Below, piece after piece: positions 37,847-49,649 of a DNA stretch of 64,000 nucleotides. Each line of letters opens with the position of its first letter. The first letter of the stretch is position 1. A model generated the notes under the pieces. It was not told where the DNA came from. It saw only the letters and a list, made by a program, of their open reading frames with translations, and searched no databases. The stretch covers positions 124,001 to 188,000 of the forward strand of contig CBDDGV010000002.1 in NCBI GenBank assembly GCA_965228005.1. Direction: 5' to 3'. Made by a program: the position numbers and the translations under genes. Origin of the DNA: JBCCXZ01 sp965228005. GTDB taxonomy: Bacteria > Planctomycetota > Planctomycetia > Pirellulales > Lacipirellulaceae.

Positions 37847-38254
37847 ATGCCCGTTGCGATGGAACTCTCCCGGATCATCATCAGCGAGATCAACCCGGAG
37901 CAGGTCATCTACCTCAAGGAGATCGAGGGGCAGCGGACCTTCCCCATCCTCATCGGCATCTGCGAGGCCCGCAGCATCAACGAGCGCGTGCAGGGCCGCA
38001 CGACGCCCCGGCCGCTCACGCACGACCTGTTGGTGAGCACCGTCGATGTGCTCGGCGGCGAGCTGCAGGACGTGATCATCAGCGAGCTGAAAGAGCACAC
38101 GTACTTCGCGGTGCTGCGCGTCCGGCACGAAGGCGAGCTGATGGAGATCGACGCCCGGCCGAGCGACGCCATCGCCGTAGCCGTCACCTGTGAACCGCCG
38201 CTGCCGATCTACGTTTCCGAAGACGTGCTGACCGACGTTATGGGCGGACTCTAA
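37847..38254 (+). CDS. Bifunctional nuclease (BFN, DUF151) family protein
   Basis: 135-residue domain of the BFN family, represented by plant BBD nucleases and Thermotoga TM0160. Conserved features are LPIYVSEDVL at the end, IGICEARSINERVQG and EIDARPSDAIAVAV. The ATG at 37847 has GAGGA 7 bp upstream; TTG at 37841 is possible but worse spaced. The small membrane protein gene follows 31 bp later. Confidence 0.9.
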   Translation: MPVAMELSRIIISEINPEQVIYLKEIEGQRTFPILIGICEARSINERVQGRTTPRPLTHDLLVSTVDVLGGELQDVIISELKEHTYFAVLRVRHEGELMEIDARPSDAIAVAVTCEPPLPIYVSEDVLTDVMGGL

Positions 38255-38285
38255 GGCGGCGGCCTCTCGGCCCCGCGACCTCATC

Positions 38286-38489
38286 ATGCTCGACCCCGTC
38301 ATCAGCCGCATCCTGCTCACGACGCTCACCTACAGCGTGTGCGGGGCCGTTGCCGCCGTGTCGGTGCGGTTCATCAACCGCAAGAAGCCCGGCCCGCGGT
38401 TCGAGCAGGCGGCGGCGGTGGGCTGCCTCGTCGGCGCCGGCTTCGGCGCCTTCTTCGGCTTCCTCCAAACGCTGCTGGTACGGAACTAG
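38286..38489 (+). CDS. Small two-helix membrane protein, unknown
   Basis: 67-residue hydrophobic protein. Two predicted membrane segments (about residues 8-27 and 41-62) flank a basic loop (FINRKKPGPRFE). I do not recognise a family. Its position 31 bp after the BFN gene suggests a shared transcript. Codon content looks like that of its neighbours. Confidence 0.6.
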   Translation: MLDPVISRILLTTLTYSVCGAVAAVSVRFINRKKPGPRFEQAAAVGCLVGAGFGAFFGFLQTLLVRN

Positions 38490-38497
38490 CAACGACT

Positions 38498-38529
38498 TCG
38501 GATTTCGCCATTCGTCATTCGGGCTTCCC
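38498..38529. repeat. Single-arm word repeat of ATTTCG/ATTCG units
   Basis: TCGGATTTCGCCATTCGTCA followed by TTCGGGCTTC lies between the small membrane protein and the lysC stop. No partner arm fits in the 40-bp gap. Confidence 0.45.
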
Positions 38530-40311
38530 CTAGCCCATCACGTCGGCGAACGCCTTCTGCAGCGCCGCCAAGCCCTCGGCCGCCTGGTTCTCGTCGACCA
38601 CGACGTTCACCCGCATCTCGCTGGTGCTGACCATTTCGAGGTTGATGCCCGCCTCGCCCAACGCGCTGAACATCCGATCGCCGACGCCGGTGTGCGTGCG
38701 GATGCCGATGCCCAGCACGGAGAGGATCGCCAGCTCGGGGTCGGAAACCACCTCGCCGCAGCCGAGCTCCTTCGCCGCGGCCCCCGCAACCTGCACCGCT
38801 TGCTCCACCGTGTCCTGCGGCACCGTGAAGCTCAGCTTCGCCGTGCCGTCGCGGCCGGTGCCCTGCACGATCATGTCGACCAGGATCCCCTCGGCGGCCA
38901 CGGCCTCGAACACGCCCGCAGCAACGCCCGGCTTGTCGGGCACGCCGGTCACGGTCACCCGGCCCTGCGTCTCGTCCAGCTCCACGGCGTCGATGGTCAG
39001 CTCCTCCATCCGCTGCAGCCGGGCCACCACGTCGACCGCGGTCGGGCCGTTCGACTTCGTCGCCGGCTCGTCGTAACCGGTCCGCTCGCCGGGGGACTTC
39101 TCCAGCTCGAACTCGCCGTGCACCGCCCGCAGGGCTTCCAGCCCTTGCTCGGCCGGCACCAGCGCCGAGATCTTGATCTGGCTCGTGGTGATCGCCTGGA
39201 TGTTGATGCCGTCCTCAGCCAGCGCCCGGAACATCCGGTCGGCGACGCCGGTCTGCGTCGCCATGCCGAGGCCGACGACCGAAACCTTCGACACGCTCGC
39301 GTCGTGCGAGACGTCCGCCCCGTCGAGCTCCGCGGCGGCTTCGTTGAGCGCCTCGAGCGTGGTTTCGAGGTCGCCCTCCAGCACGGTGAACGAGATCTCC
39401 GCCTTCCCGCCGACGCCGATGTCCTGCACGATCATGTCGACCGCCACGTTGGCCGCCGACAGCCGAGCGAAGATGCCCTGCATCACGCCCGGCTTGTCCG
39501 GGACGCCGGCGATCGAAATCCGCGCTTCGTTCTTGGTCAGCGCCACGCCGCCCACCGCACGGTCTTGCGACTCGGGTAGTGCGCCGATCACCGTCCCCGG
39601 CTCGTCGCTGAAGCTGGCGCTGTTGCAGACGTGGATCGGCACGTCGAACTTCTTGCCGAACTCGATCGACCGGCTGTGCATCACGCCGGCGCCGAGGCTG
39701 GCCAGCTCTAGCATCTCGTCGTGGCTCACGCGGTCCATCTTCCGCGCCTGGGCCACCAGCCGGGGATCAGTCGTAAACACGCCGTCGACGTCGGTGTAGA
39801 TCTGGCAGGCGTCGGCACCCAGAACCGCCGCCAGCGCCACCGCGGTGGTGTCGCTGCCGCCGCGGCCGAGCGTGGTGATGTTCAGGTCGTCGTCGATCCC
39901 CTGGAAGCCGGCAGCGATGACGATCCGCCCCGCCTCGAGGTGCTTCTTCATCCGGTCGGTCGAGATCGACTGGATCCGCGCCTTCGTGTGCGAGCTGTCG
40001 GTCTTGATGCCGATCTGCCCGCCGGTGAGGCTCACCGCCTGACCGCCCAACTCGGTGACGGCCATGGCCATCAAGGCCACGCTCACCTGCTCGCCGGTGC
40101 TGAGCAGCATGTCCATCTCGCGGGCCGGCGGCCTCTCGGTGATCTGCCCGGCGAGGTCGACCAGCATGTCGGTGTTCTTGCCCATGGCGCTGACGACCAT
40201 CACCACCTGGTGGCCCTGCTGCTGCGTGCGCACCGCCTTCCGGGCCGCGGCCATGATCTTCTCGGCGTCCGCCACGCTCGTGCCGCCGAACTTCTGAACG
40301 ATGATGCCCAT
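38530..40311 (-). CDS. lysC: Aspartate kinase with a duplicated (four-ACT) regulatory region
   Basis: 593-residue kinase that phosphorylates aspartate as the entry to lysine, threonine and methionine. The catalytic domain (residues 1-245) opens with IIVQKFGGTSVADAEKI and includes TLGRGGSDTTAVALAA and TDVDGVFTTDPR. Two tandem regulatory modules follow, each with a VPDKPGV-type start (residues near 275 and 445), giving four ACT domains instead of the usual two. Four-ACT kinases are known in cyanobacteria. ATG at 40311 is used; two residues upstream come only from a TTG. It is downstream of valS on the same strand. Confidence 0.95.
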   Translation of the reverse strand: MGIIVQKFGGTSVADAEKIMAAARKAVRTQQQGHQVVMVVSAMGKNTDMLVDLAGQITERPPAREMDMLLSTGEQVSVALMAMAVTELGGQAVSLTGGQIGIKTDSSHTKARIQSISTDRMKKHLEAGRIVIAAGFQGIDDDLNITTLGRGGSDTTAVALAAVLGADACQIYTDVDGVFTTDPRLVAQARKMDRVSHDEMLELASLGAGVMHSRSIEFGKKFDVPIHVCNSASFSDEPGTVIGALPESQDRAVGGVALTKNEARISIAGVPDKPGVMQGIFARLSAANVAVDMIVQDIGVGGKAEISFTVLEGDLETTLEALNEAAAELDGADVSHDASVSKVSVVGLGMATQTGVADRMFRALAEDGINIQAITTSQIKISALVPAEQGLEALRAVHGEFELEKSPGERTGYDEPATKSNGPTAVDVVARLQRMEELTIDAVELDETQGRVTVTGVPDKPGVAAGVFEAVAAEGILVDMIVQGTGRDGTAKLSFTVPQDTVEQAVQVAGAAAKELGCGEVVSDPELAILSVLGIGIRTHTGVGDRMFSALGEAGINLEMVSTSEMRVNVVVDENQAAEGLAALQKAFADVMG

Positions 40312-40419
40312 AACCAAACGCCGGGGTGCTATTGCGAGGAAGGGAAAACTGTGCAGAGCCCTGCATGATAGCCAGACGGGAGCAAGATGTCTCCCGCCGC
40401 GAGCAGGCGGATCCTCGCC

Positions 40420-40869
40420 CTACTCCCCCGTCGTGTAGCGGAAGACCTCCGCCTCGATTGTCGACCCGTCCGACCAGGTTCCGGTCCGCAGCATCCGGGC
40501 CGAGCCGGCCTCGGTAAGGGCACAGTGCCGCTCGAGCATCCCTCGGAACGCGGCCGGCTGGCGGTACTTGTGGAGGAACTCGTTCCAGGCGGGCTGCATC
40601 ACGGTCTCGGCCGGCACGCGCCGCTCGGCCCCATCCACCGTCTCACGCATCGAGAGGCTCACCCGCTGCAGGCTGTTGGAGGAGAACATCCGCCAGCAGA
40701 ACCGTTCGTCGTCTCCCCAGCCGAAGTACCAGCGGAGTGGGATGACAAGGTTGACCACGAGGAACACCGCGACGAAACAGAGGACGCGTTGGCGTTCTCT
40801 TCCTTCCGGCACTGGGGCCACCAGCGCCGTTTCCGGTCGGGTCGTCTTCTTTGGTTTGCGCTTGCTCAT
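40420..40869 (-). CDS. Small single-helix protein resembling the C-terminal segment of HTTM/VKGC proteins
   Basis: 149-residue protein with one membrane helix (VLCFVAVFLVVNLVIP) followed by PLRWYFGW and RFCWRMFSS. This layout, a helix ending in PLR then RFxWRM, matches the junction between the membrane domain and the lumenal beta domain of vitamin K-dependent carboxylase-like proteins. The rest fits a short soluble domain. The gene starts 1 nt after the valS stop, so translation is likely coupled. The HTTM protein at 36168 lacks exactly this part. Functional partnership is my inference. Confidence 0.6.
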   Translation of the reverse strand: MSKRKPKKTTRPETALVAPVPEGRERQRVLCFVAVFLVVNLVIPLRWYFGWGDDERFCWRMFSSNSLQRVSLSMRETVDGAERRVPAETVMQPAWNEFLHKYRQPAAFRGMLERHCALTEAGSARMLRTGTWSDGSTIEAEVFRYTTGE

Positions 40870-40870
40870 G

Positions 40871-44146
<3,276 letters not shown>

Positions 44147-44160
44147 TTTTTTGAAAGCCT

Positions 44161-44245
44161 CTCGCAAAGGCGCGAAGGCGCAAAGTATGTCAGAAGTAGT
44201 GTGAGGATTGATAACTCGTGCTTTGCGCCTTAGCGCCTTTGCGAG
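44161..44245. repeat. Near-perfect inverted repeat of GGCGCRAAGGCGCAAAG words
   Basis: Left arm 44161-44185 (CTCGCAAAGGCGCGAAGGCG then CAAAG) pairs with right arm 44221-44245 at 24 of 25 positions. The loop is 35 nt. It occupies the gap between cimA and valS, both on the minus strand. Confidence 0.9.
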
Positions 44246-44248
44246 AAA

Positions 44249-45808
44249 CTACCCCCGCTCGTCGCGGCAGAGTTTGTACTCGATGCTGTCCACCAACGCC
44301 GCCCAGGACGCTTCGATCACGTTCTCGTGCACGCCGACCGTGCCCCAGTGCGATTCGCCGTCGCTGCTCTCGATCACCACCCGCACGCGGGCCGCGGTGG
44401 CGGCGTCGCTGTTGATCACCCGCACCTTGTAGTCCACCAGGTGCATGTCTTTCAGCCCCGGGAAGTCGGCCTCGAGCGCCTTCCGCAGGGCGCTGTCCAA
44501 CGCGTTCACCGGGCCGTCGCCGTCGGCCACCTCGTGCCGCACCTCGTCGCCGACGATCAGCTTGACCGTCGCCTCGGTCACCGGCTCGTTGCCGCGGCTC
44601 TCGACGTTCGTGTGGTACTTCACCAGTTCGAAGTGCGGCGTGAACGTGCCGGCTAGCCGCTGCACGAGCAGCTCGAACGACGCCTCGGCCGCCTCGAACT
44701 GGTATCCTTCGTTCTCCAGCTCGACCACCCGCTTGAGCACCGCGTTCATCAGCTCCTTGTCGGTGTCGAGGTTACTCTTGTTGGCCAGGGCGATGACGTT
44801 CGACCGGCCGGAGAGCTCACTCACCAGCACTCGCCGCTCGTTGCCGACCGCGGCGGGGTCGATGTGCTCGTAGCTGGAGGCAGCCTTCTCCACCGCGTGG
44901 ACGTGCATACCGCCCTTGTGGGCGAAGGCGCTGGGGCCCACGAAGGCCTGCCCGTTGCGGAAGTTCATGTTCGCGATCTCGTACACGTACCGCGACAACT
45001 CGGTCAGGTGCACCAGGTTCTCGGCGGAGAGCGCCTCGTAGCCCCGCTTCTTGAGCTGCAGGTTGGCGATCACTGAGACGAGGTCGGCGTTGCCGCACCG
45101 CTCGCCGAGGCCGTTGATCGTGCCCTGCACGTGGACGCAGCCCGCGTCGATGGCGGCGAGCGAGTTGGCCACGCCCAGTTCGCAGTCGTTGTGGGTGTGG
45201 ATGCCCAGCGGCACGTCGACCGCGGCCGCGGCTTCCTTGGTCAGCTCCGCGACCTCCTCGGGCAGGCTGCCGCCGTTGGTATCGCACATCACGACGATCG
45301 ACGCCCCGCCCTCCACGGCGGCCCGGATCGTCTTTGCCGCGTACTCGGGGTTGGCTTTCCAGCCGTCGAAGAAGTGCTCCGCGTCGTAGATCACCTCCCG
45401 GCCCTGCTCCGTGAGATAGGCGATCGTCTCGCGGATCATGGCCAGGTTTTCTTCCAGCGAGACGTTGAGCACCGTCGTGGCGTGGAAGTCGGAGGTCTTG
45501 CCGACGATCGTGATGACCGGCGCTTGCGAGTCCAGCAGCGCCCGCATGCCCGGGTCGTCCGCCGGGGCGGAGCCCTTGCGGCGGGTCATACCGAAGGCGC
45601 ACGCCTTGCTGCTCTCAAGCGGCTTCTCGGAGAGCTTGGCGAAGAAGTCCGCGTCCTTCGGGTTGGAGAGCGGGTACCCCCCCTCGACGAAGTCGAAGCC
45701 CAGCGCGTCGAGCCGCCGTGCGATCAGCAGCTTGTCCTCTAGCGAGAAGTTGACGCCCTCCCCCTGGGCGCCGTCGCGGAGCGTGGTGTCGTAGGTTTGG
45801 ATTTTCAT
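44249..45808 (-). CDS. cimA: Citramalate synthase
   Basis: 519-residue homolog of isopropylmalate synthase that condenses acetyl-CoA and pyruvate to citramalate, leading to 2-oxobutyrate and isoleucine. The opening TTLRDGAQGEGVNFSLEDKL, HTHNDCELGVANSLAA (metal His pair) and GTINGLGERCGNADL are typical. The C-terminal LeuA dimerisation/regulatory domain is present. The start at 45808 gives MKIQTYDTTLRDG, the family N-terminus; the upstream extension to 45910 reads through the repeat region. Leucine-type isopropylmalate synthase is less likely given the N-terminal pattern. Confidence 0.93.
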   Translation of the reverse strand: MKIQTYDTTLRDGAQGEGVNFSLEDKLLIARRLDALGFDFVEGGYPLSNPKDADFFAKLSEKPLESSKACAFGMTRRKGSAPADDPGMRALLDSQAPVITIVGKTSDFHATTVLNVSLEENLAMIRETIAYLTEQGREVIYDAEHFFDGWKANPEYAAKTIRAAVEGGASIVVMCDTNGGSLPEEVAELTKEAAAAVDVPLGIHTHNDCELGVANSLAAIDAGCVHVQGTINGLGERCGNADLVSVIANLQLKKRGYEALSAENLVHLTELSRYVYEIANMNFRNGQAFVGPSAFAHKGGMHVHAVEKAASSYEHIDPAAVGNERRVLVSELSGRSNVIALANKSNLDTDKELMNAVLKRVVELENEGYQFEAAEASFELLVQRLAGTFTPHFELVKYHTNVESRGNEPVTEATVKLIVGDEVRHEVADGDGPVNALDSALRKALEADFPGLKDMHLVDYKVRVINSDAATAARVRVVIESSDGESHWGTVGVHENVIEASWAALVDSIEYKLCRDERG

Positions 45809-45838
45809 GGCGGCCGCAGTGGAGAGTTTTGAGAACTT

Positions 45839-46052
45839 GACAGGATAACAGGATCGGCTGGATCGACAGGAGAGGAATTGGGTTTGCTTCAGGGAGGAAT
45901 AAGGCCTCACGCAGAGACGCGGAGTCGCAAAGAGGACAGGAGAACCAGACCAAGTCGATTCCGGGCCTGCTTGAATCCTGTCGATCCTGCTGATCCCGTT
46001 ATCCTGTCCATTCTCATCTTCTGTTGTCCGCGTCTCAGCGTCTCTGCGTGAG
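45839..46052. repeat. Two interleaved inverted repeats upstream of cimA
   Basis: Arm A (45839-45871, GACAGGATAACAGGATCGGC then TGGATCGACAGGA) pairs with A' (45976-46008), 30 of 33 positions. Arm B (45906-45930, CTCACGCAGAGACGCGGAG) pairs with B' (46028-46052). The order is A-B-A'-B', so the pairings cross rather than nest. Words of A recur at 54582-54692. Confidence 0.85.
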
Positions 46053-46070
46053 ACGATTCGATCCTCCCAA

Positions 46071-46106
46071 TAAAAAACCCCGGAGCCGCTGGCCGGCCCC
46101 GGGGTT
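46071..46106 (-). terminator. Intrinsic terminator for a minus-strand transcript
   Basis: Read on the minus strand, AACCCCGG pairs with CCGGGGTT across a GC-rich loop, followed by TTTTTT. It stands between the candidate small ORF at 46133-46231 and cimA. Confidence 0.8.
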
Positions 46107-46132
46107 GGTGTGTGCTGTGTGTTGCACGCCCC

Positions 46133-46231
46133 CTAAGCGCCGGCCTCCTCGGTAATCGCAATCACAATGCCCCCGATGCCAATCGAGGGCACGGTAACGA
46201 CGGGGCCAGCGATTCTGAAGGCTACGGGCAT
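46133..46231 (-). CDS. Candidate 32-residue peptide, unknown
   Basis: A short frame encoding a hydrophobic, glycine-rich peptide (contains VTVPSIGIGGIVIAIT). It ends 26 bp before a convincing minus-strand terminator and its direction is divergent from the SPFH gene. The case for a gene rests on that arrangement; no clear ribosome-binding site is seen and an upstream in-frame start at 46381 is possible. It could equally be a non-coding transcript. Confidence 0.3.
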   Translation of the reverse strand: MPVAFRIAGPVVTVPSIGIGGIVIAITEEAGA

Positions 46232-46453
46232 TGCGGGCGGAAGCGGTTGTGCGGGTTCGCGTGCGTGAAAAGGGAGCCTAATCCGGGCCCCGACGGGTGT
46301 CAACGCAACGCCCGCCCCCTGCAGCAGACACCGCAAACGGCCCCCGGGATCGCCAAGATTCTCCACCGTCCGGCGAAGCACCTGTGAGGTACGGTTTTCC
46401 TACGAGCGGGGCCCCAGAGGCCCCGCGGGCAAGCGGACAAACGGGGGTGCGTG

Positions 46454-48037
46454 ATGTCGATGATGTTTCTGTTGGTGGGCGTGATCGTGGCGGGCATGAT
46501 CATCGCCGGCTCGGCGCAGGTCCGGTCACCCCAGGTGCGGATCGCCGCGGGCGTCGCCGCTCTGGTGGTCTTCGGCGTGTTCTTCACGCTGGGGTCGTTC
46601 CAGTACATCGGCGAAGACCAGATCGGACTAGTCTCCAAGAGCGTCGGCTTTAAGTCGCTCGACTCCGGCCAGATTATCGCCACACGAGGCGAGAAGGGCC
46701 CCCAAGCCCGTATTCTGCCGCCGGGCTGGCACCCCTGGTACTGGCCGTTCATCTACAAGATCGAGAAGGTCAATGTGATCGAGATCGAGCAGGGCAGCAT
46801 CGGAATGCTCACGGCCGCCGATGGCGAGCCTCTGCCGCCGGGCACAACTTACGCCCCGCCCTGGGAAGCCGGCAGCGACCGCCAGATGCTCACCGCCGAG
46901 CACTTCCTGACCGACGGAGGCGGCTACAAAGGCCCGCAGACCTCGGTACTCAAGCCGGGCAAGTACCGCTTCAATACCAAGCTGTTCAAGCTTGACCCGG
47001 CCCCTCTGCTAACCATCGAGAAAGCCCAAGTGGGCGTCGTCAAATCCAACGTCGGTAGCCCGCCGAAGGCCGGCGAGGAATTGGAACTGGAGACCCGCAA
47101 GCTCGTCGACCCGGGTGAGCTGGGCATCTGGAGCGACCCGCTCCTTCCCGGGCAGTACTACGAGTACAGCCACTCGAAGGCTTACGAGGTCACGCCGATC
47201 TCGACCCGAACCAAGATCGTCCTCTACACCACGCGCGAGGGTGTAAAAACCGGCGGCAAGGAAGAGGAAACCGAGATCGTCGTCCGTACCTCCGACGGCT
47301 TCACGTTCCCGGTGGACGTGCGGGTCGAGTACGAGATCAAGCCCAAGGACGCGCCGCTGCTGGTGGCTAGCGTCGGCGACGACCAAGAAGGCCTCCGCAG
47401 CGTCATGAACTCCGCCGTGCGGGCCATCTTCCGCAACAACGCCGAAGGCGTGAAGGCGCTCAACTACGTGCAGCAGCGTTCGCAGCAGGAGACCGACTCC
47501 GAAGAAATGCTCCAGGCCGAGATGAGCAAGATCGGCGTCTCGATCAAAGCCGTCCGCATCGGCGACGTCGGCGACAAGGAGTCGCTGGGCGAACTGCTCA
47601 AGACGCAGACCGACCGCGAAATCGCCCTACAGGAACAGGAGACCTTCAAAGAGCAGCAACGCGCCGCCGAGCAACGCAAAGAGCTCAGCAAGACCGAGCA
47701 AGAGGCCGAGGAAGAGAAACGCCTCGCCACGGCTAACTACGAGGTGAAGATCGCCGAGCAGAGCAAAGAGAAGATCATCATCCAGGCGGGCGCCGACGCC
47801 GAGGCGGTGAAGATCAAGGCCGAGGCCCAGGCCAACGCCTACCAGCTGATCGCCGAGCAGATCGGCAAGGGCAACGCCGCCCTCGTCGAGGTGCTGAAGA
47901 TCGTCGGCGAGAGCGGCATCTCCATCACCCCGCGGGTGATGGTCACCGGCCAGACCGGCGACGCCGCCGGCGGCGCCGAGACCACCGCCCTCATCGGCAC
48001 GATGCTCGACACGATGGTCAGCAAGCAGCCCGAGTAG
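46454..48037 (+). CDS. SPFH (Band 7/flotillin-like) membrane protein
   Basis: 527-residue protein with two N-terminal membrane segments (MFLLVGVIVAGMIIAGS; VAALVVFGVFFTLGS), then an SPFH domain with an insert, including TSDGFTFPVDVRVEYEI. A long charged helix follows (about residues 370-460, with QEQETFKEQQRAAEQRKELS). Such proteins form membrane microdomain scaffolds, often partnering with proteases such as FtsH. ATG at 46454 is preferred to GTG at 46451. A terminator follows at 48065. Confidence 0.88.
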   Translation: MSMMFLLVGVIVAGMIIAGSAQVRSPQVRIAAGVAALVVFGVFFTLGSFQYIGEDQIGLVSKSVGFKSLDSGQIIATRGEKGPQARILPPGWHPWYWPFIYKIEKVNVIEIEQGSIGMLTAADGEPLPPGTTYAPPWEAGSDRQMLTAEHFLTDGGGYKGPQTSVLKPGKYRFNTKLFKLDPAPLLTIEKAQVGVVKSNVGSPPKAGEELELETRKLVDPGELGIWSDPLLPGQYYEYSHSKAYEVTPISTRTKIVLYTTREGVKTGGKEEETEIVVRTSDGFTFPVDVRVEYEIKPKDAPLLVASVGDDQEGLRSVMNSAVRAIFRNNAEGVKALNYVQQRSQQETDSEEMLQAEMSKIGVSIKAVRIGDVGDKESLGELLKTQTDREIALQEQETFKEQQRAAEQRKELSKTEQEAEEEKRLATANYEVKIAEQSKEKIIIQAGADAEAVKIKAEAQANAYQLIAEQIGKGNAALVEVLKIVGESGISITPRVMVTGQTGDAAGGAETTALIGTMLDTMVSKQPE

Positions 48038-48064
48038 CGGTCCTGCCGCCAAATCCCAATTCCC

Positions 48065-48104
48065 ACGAGCCCGTCGGTCCCCGCGACCGGCGGGCTCGTT
48101 TTTT
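48065..48104 (+). terminator. Intrinsic terminator after the SPFH gene
   Basis: ACGAGCCCGTCGGTC (48065-48079) pairs with GACCGGCGGGCTCGT (48085-48099), followed by T5, 28 bp after the SPFH stop. Confidence 0.92.
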
Positions 48105-48227
48105 GCGCTATGCGGGGTAGGCTGACGTTTTCGAGGAAGAGACACGGCAAGAATCTGCTTGCTAGGGCGAACTCCCACGCATCTCTCGGCGTCTGCTTTC
48201 AAACTCCCTCACCCAAATAACCAACGC

Positions 48228-49646
48228 ATGCCCATCAAACTGCCATTCACAGCGAGCGTTCTTGTTTTGCTCTCCGCAACCGCCCTGCTCTGCTCGCCCT
48301 GTTGTGCAGAAGATCTTCAGGAGCAGGTCGAGCGTTTGGTCCAGCCATACATCAAGAGCGAAACCCTCGTCGGGGTCGCCATCGGCGTTCTGAAGGACGG
48401 TGAGCACCACACCTTTGGCTTCGGCCGCACCGCAGGACCCGGCAGCTCGGCGCCCGACGGCGACACGGTCTACGAGATCGGGTCGATCACCAAGGTCTTC
48501 ACCGGAGTGCTGCTCGCCGATGCGGTCGTGCGCGGCGACGCAAGGCTCGACCAGCCCGCGACGGAACTGCTGCCCGAGGGCGTTCGGCTCCGCCGCAAGC
48601 GGTACTGGGTCCCCTGGAACAAAGAGGCGCCCCCCATCACGCTGCAGCACCTCTCGACGCACTCTTCGGGGCTGCCGCGGCTGCCGACCAACCTCGACGA
48701 CGGCGAGGTGAACCCGGCCGACCCCTACGCCCACTACACCGCCGAAGCCCTCCACCGGTTCGTCAATGAGCACAAGCCCGCCCGGGCGCCCGGCACGAAG
48801 TACGAGTACTCCAACCTCGCCGCCGGGCTGCTGGGCCATCTCCTCGCCGAGCAGTCCGGGCAAAGCTACGAAGCGCTCGTGAAGCAGACCGTGCTCGATC
48901 CGCTGGGAATGCAAGACTCATCGATCACGCTCAGCGACGACCAACGGGCCCGGCTGGCCAAGCCGTACACCGACCCTACCACGCCCGCGGCCAACTGGCA
49001 TCTCTCCGCGTTGGCCGGAGCCGGCGCGCTCCGCAGCACGGCCAGCGATATGCTCCGCTTCGCCGACGCGCAGCTCGACCAGCCGGAGGGCAGGCTCGGG
49101 GAAGCGATCAACCTCGCTTGGAAGGTGCATCAAGAACCGATTGAGGGCGTCGACCTCTCGGTCTGCCTCGGCTGGCACGTCGCCAAAGACGGCGCCACAA
49201 GGTGGCACAACGGGGGCACCGGCGGGTACCGCTCGATGCTGCTCGTCAGCCGCAAGCTCAACCTCGCGGTGGTGCTGCTCACCAACACGGCCACGGGCGG
49301 GACCGACCCGCTCGCCCAGGACATCTTCCGCATGCTCGCCGGAGAAGAGGTCGAGCCGCGTGAGTTCCAGAAGCCCGTCGATGTCGCCCCCGAGGTCATG
49401 GAGCGGTACGTCGGCTACTACCGGCTGCTGCCCGGCATCGGCTTCGACGTGAAGATGGACGATGGCAAGCTCATGGTGAAGCTCACCGGCCAGGAGTTCT
49501 ACCGCGTCTACCCGCGCAGCGAGACCGAGTGGTTCTACAAGGTCGTGGAGGCCACGATCACATTCGAAGTCGACGACGACGGCAACTGCACGGCCCTGGA
49601 GCTCTTCCAGAACGGAGCCCGACAGAAAGCGAAGCGGGTGGAGTAG
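48228..49646 (+). CDS. Secreted class C beta-lactamase-family serine hydrolase
   Basis: 472-residue exported hydrolase. A signal peptide (MPIKLPFTASVLVLLSATALL) precedes the domain. The active motif SxxK is SITK at residues 86-89, the Tyr-Ser-Asn motif is YSN in YEYSNLAAGLLG near residue 205, and HNGGTGGY supplies the third element. A C-terminal beta extension (ERYVGYYRLLPGIGFDV) is of the DUF3471 type. More likely an esterase or D,D-peptidase-type enzyme than an antibiotic resistance factor. ATG at 48228 starts the signal peptide. Confidence 0.9.
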   Translation: MPIKLPFTASVLVLLSATALLCSPCCAEDLQEQVERLVQPYIKSETLVGVAIGVLKDGEHHTFGFGRTAGPGSSAPDGDTVYEIGSITKVFTGVLLADAVVRGDARLDQPATELLPEGVRLRRKRYWVPWNKEAPPITLQHLSTHSSGLPRLPTNLDDGEVNPADPYAHYTAEALHRFVNEHKPARAPGTKYEYSNLAAGLLGHLLAEQSGQSYEALVKQTVLDPLGMQDSSITLSDDQRARLAKPYTDPTTPAANWHLSALAGAGALRSTASDMLRFADAQLDQPEGRLGEAINLAWKVHQEPIEGVDLSVCLGWHVAKDGATRWHNGGTGGYRSMLLVSRKLNLAVVLLTNTATGGTDPLAQDIFRMLAGEEVEPREFQKPVDVAPEVMERYVGYYRLLPGIGFDVKMDDGKLMVKLTGQEFYRVYPRSETEWFYKVVEATITFEVDDDGNCTALELFQNGARQKAKRVE

Positions 49647-49649
49647 TCG

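Noticed and set aside
48228..49646. Antibiotic-resistance beta-lactamase
   Set aside because: Motifs fit the broad class C serine hydrolase family, with a DUF3471-like C-terminus typical of esterase/peptidase members; nothing specific for resistance.
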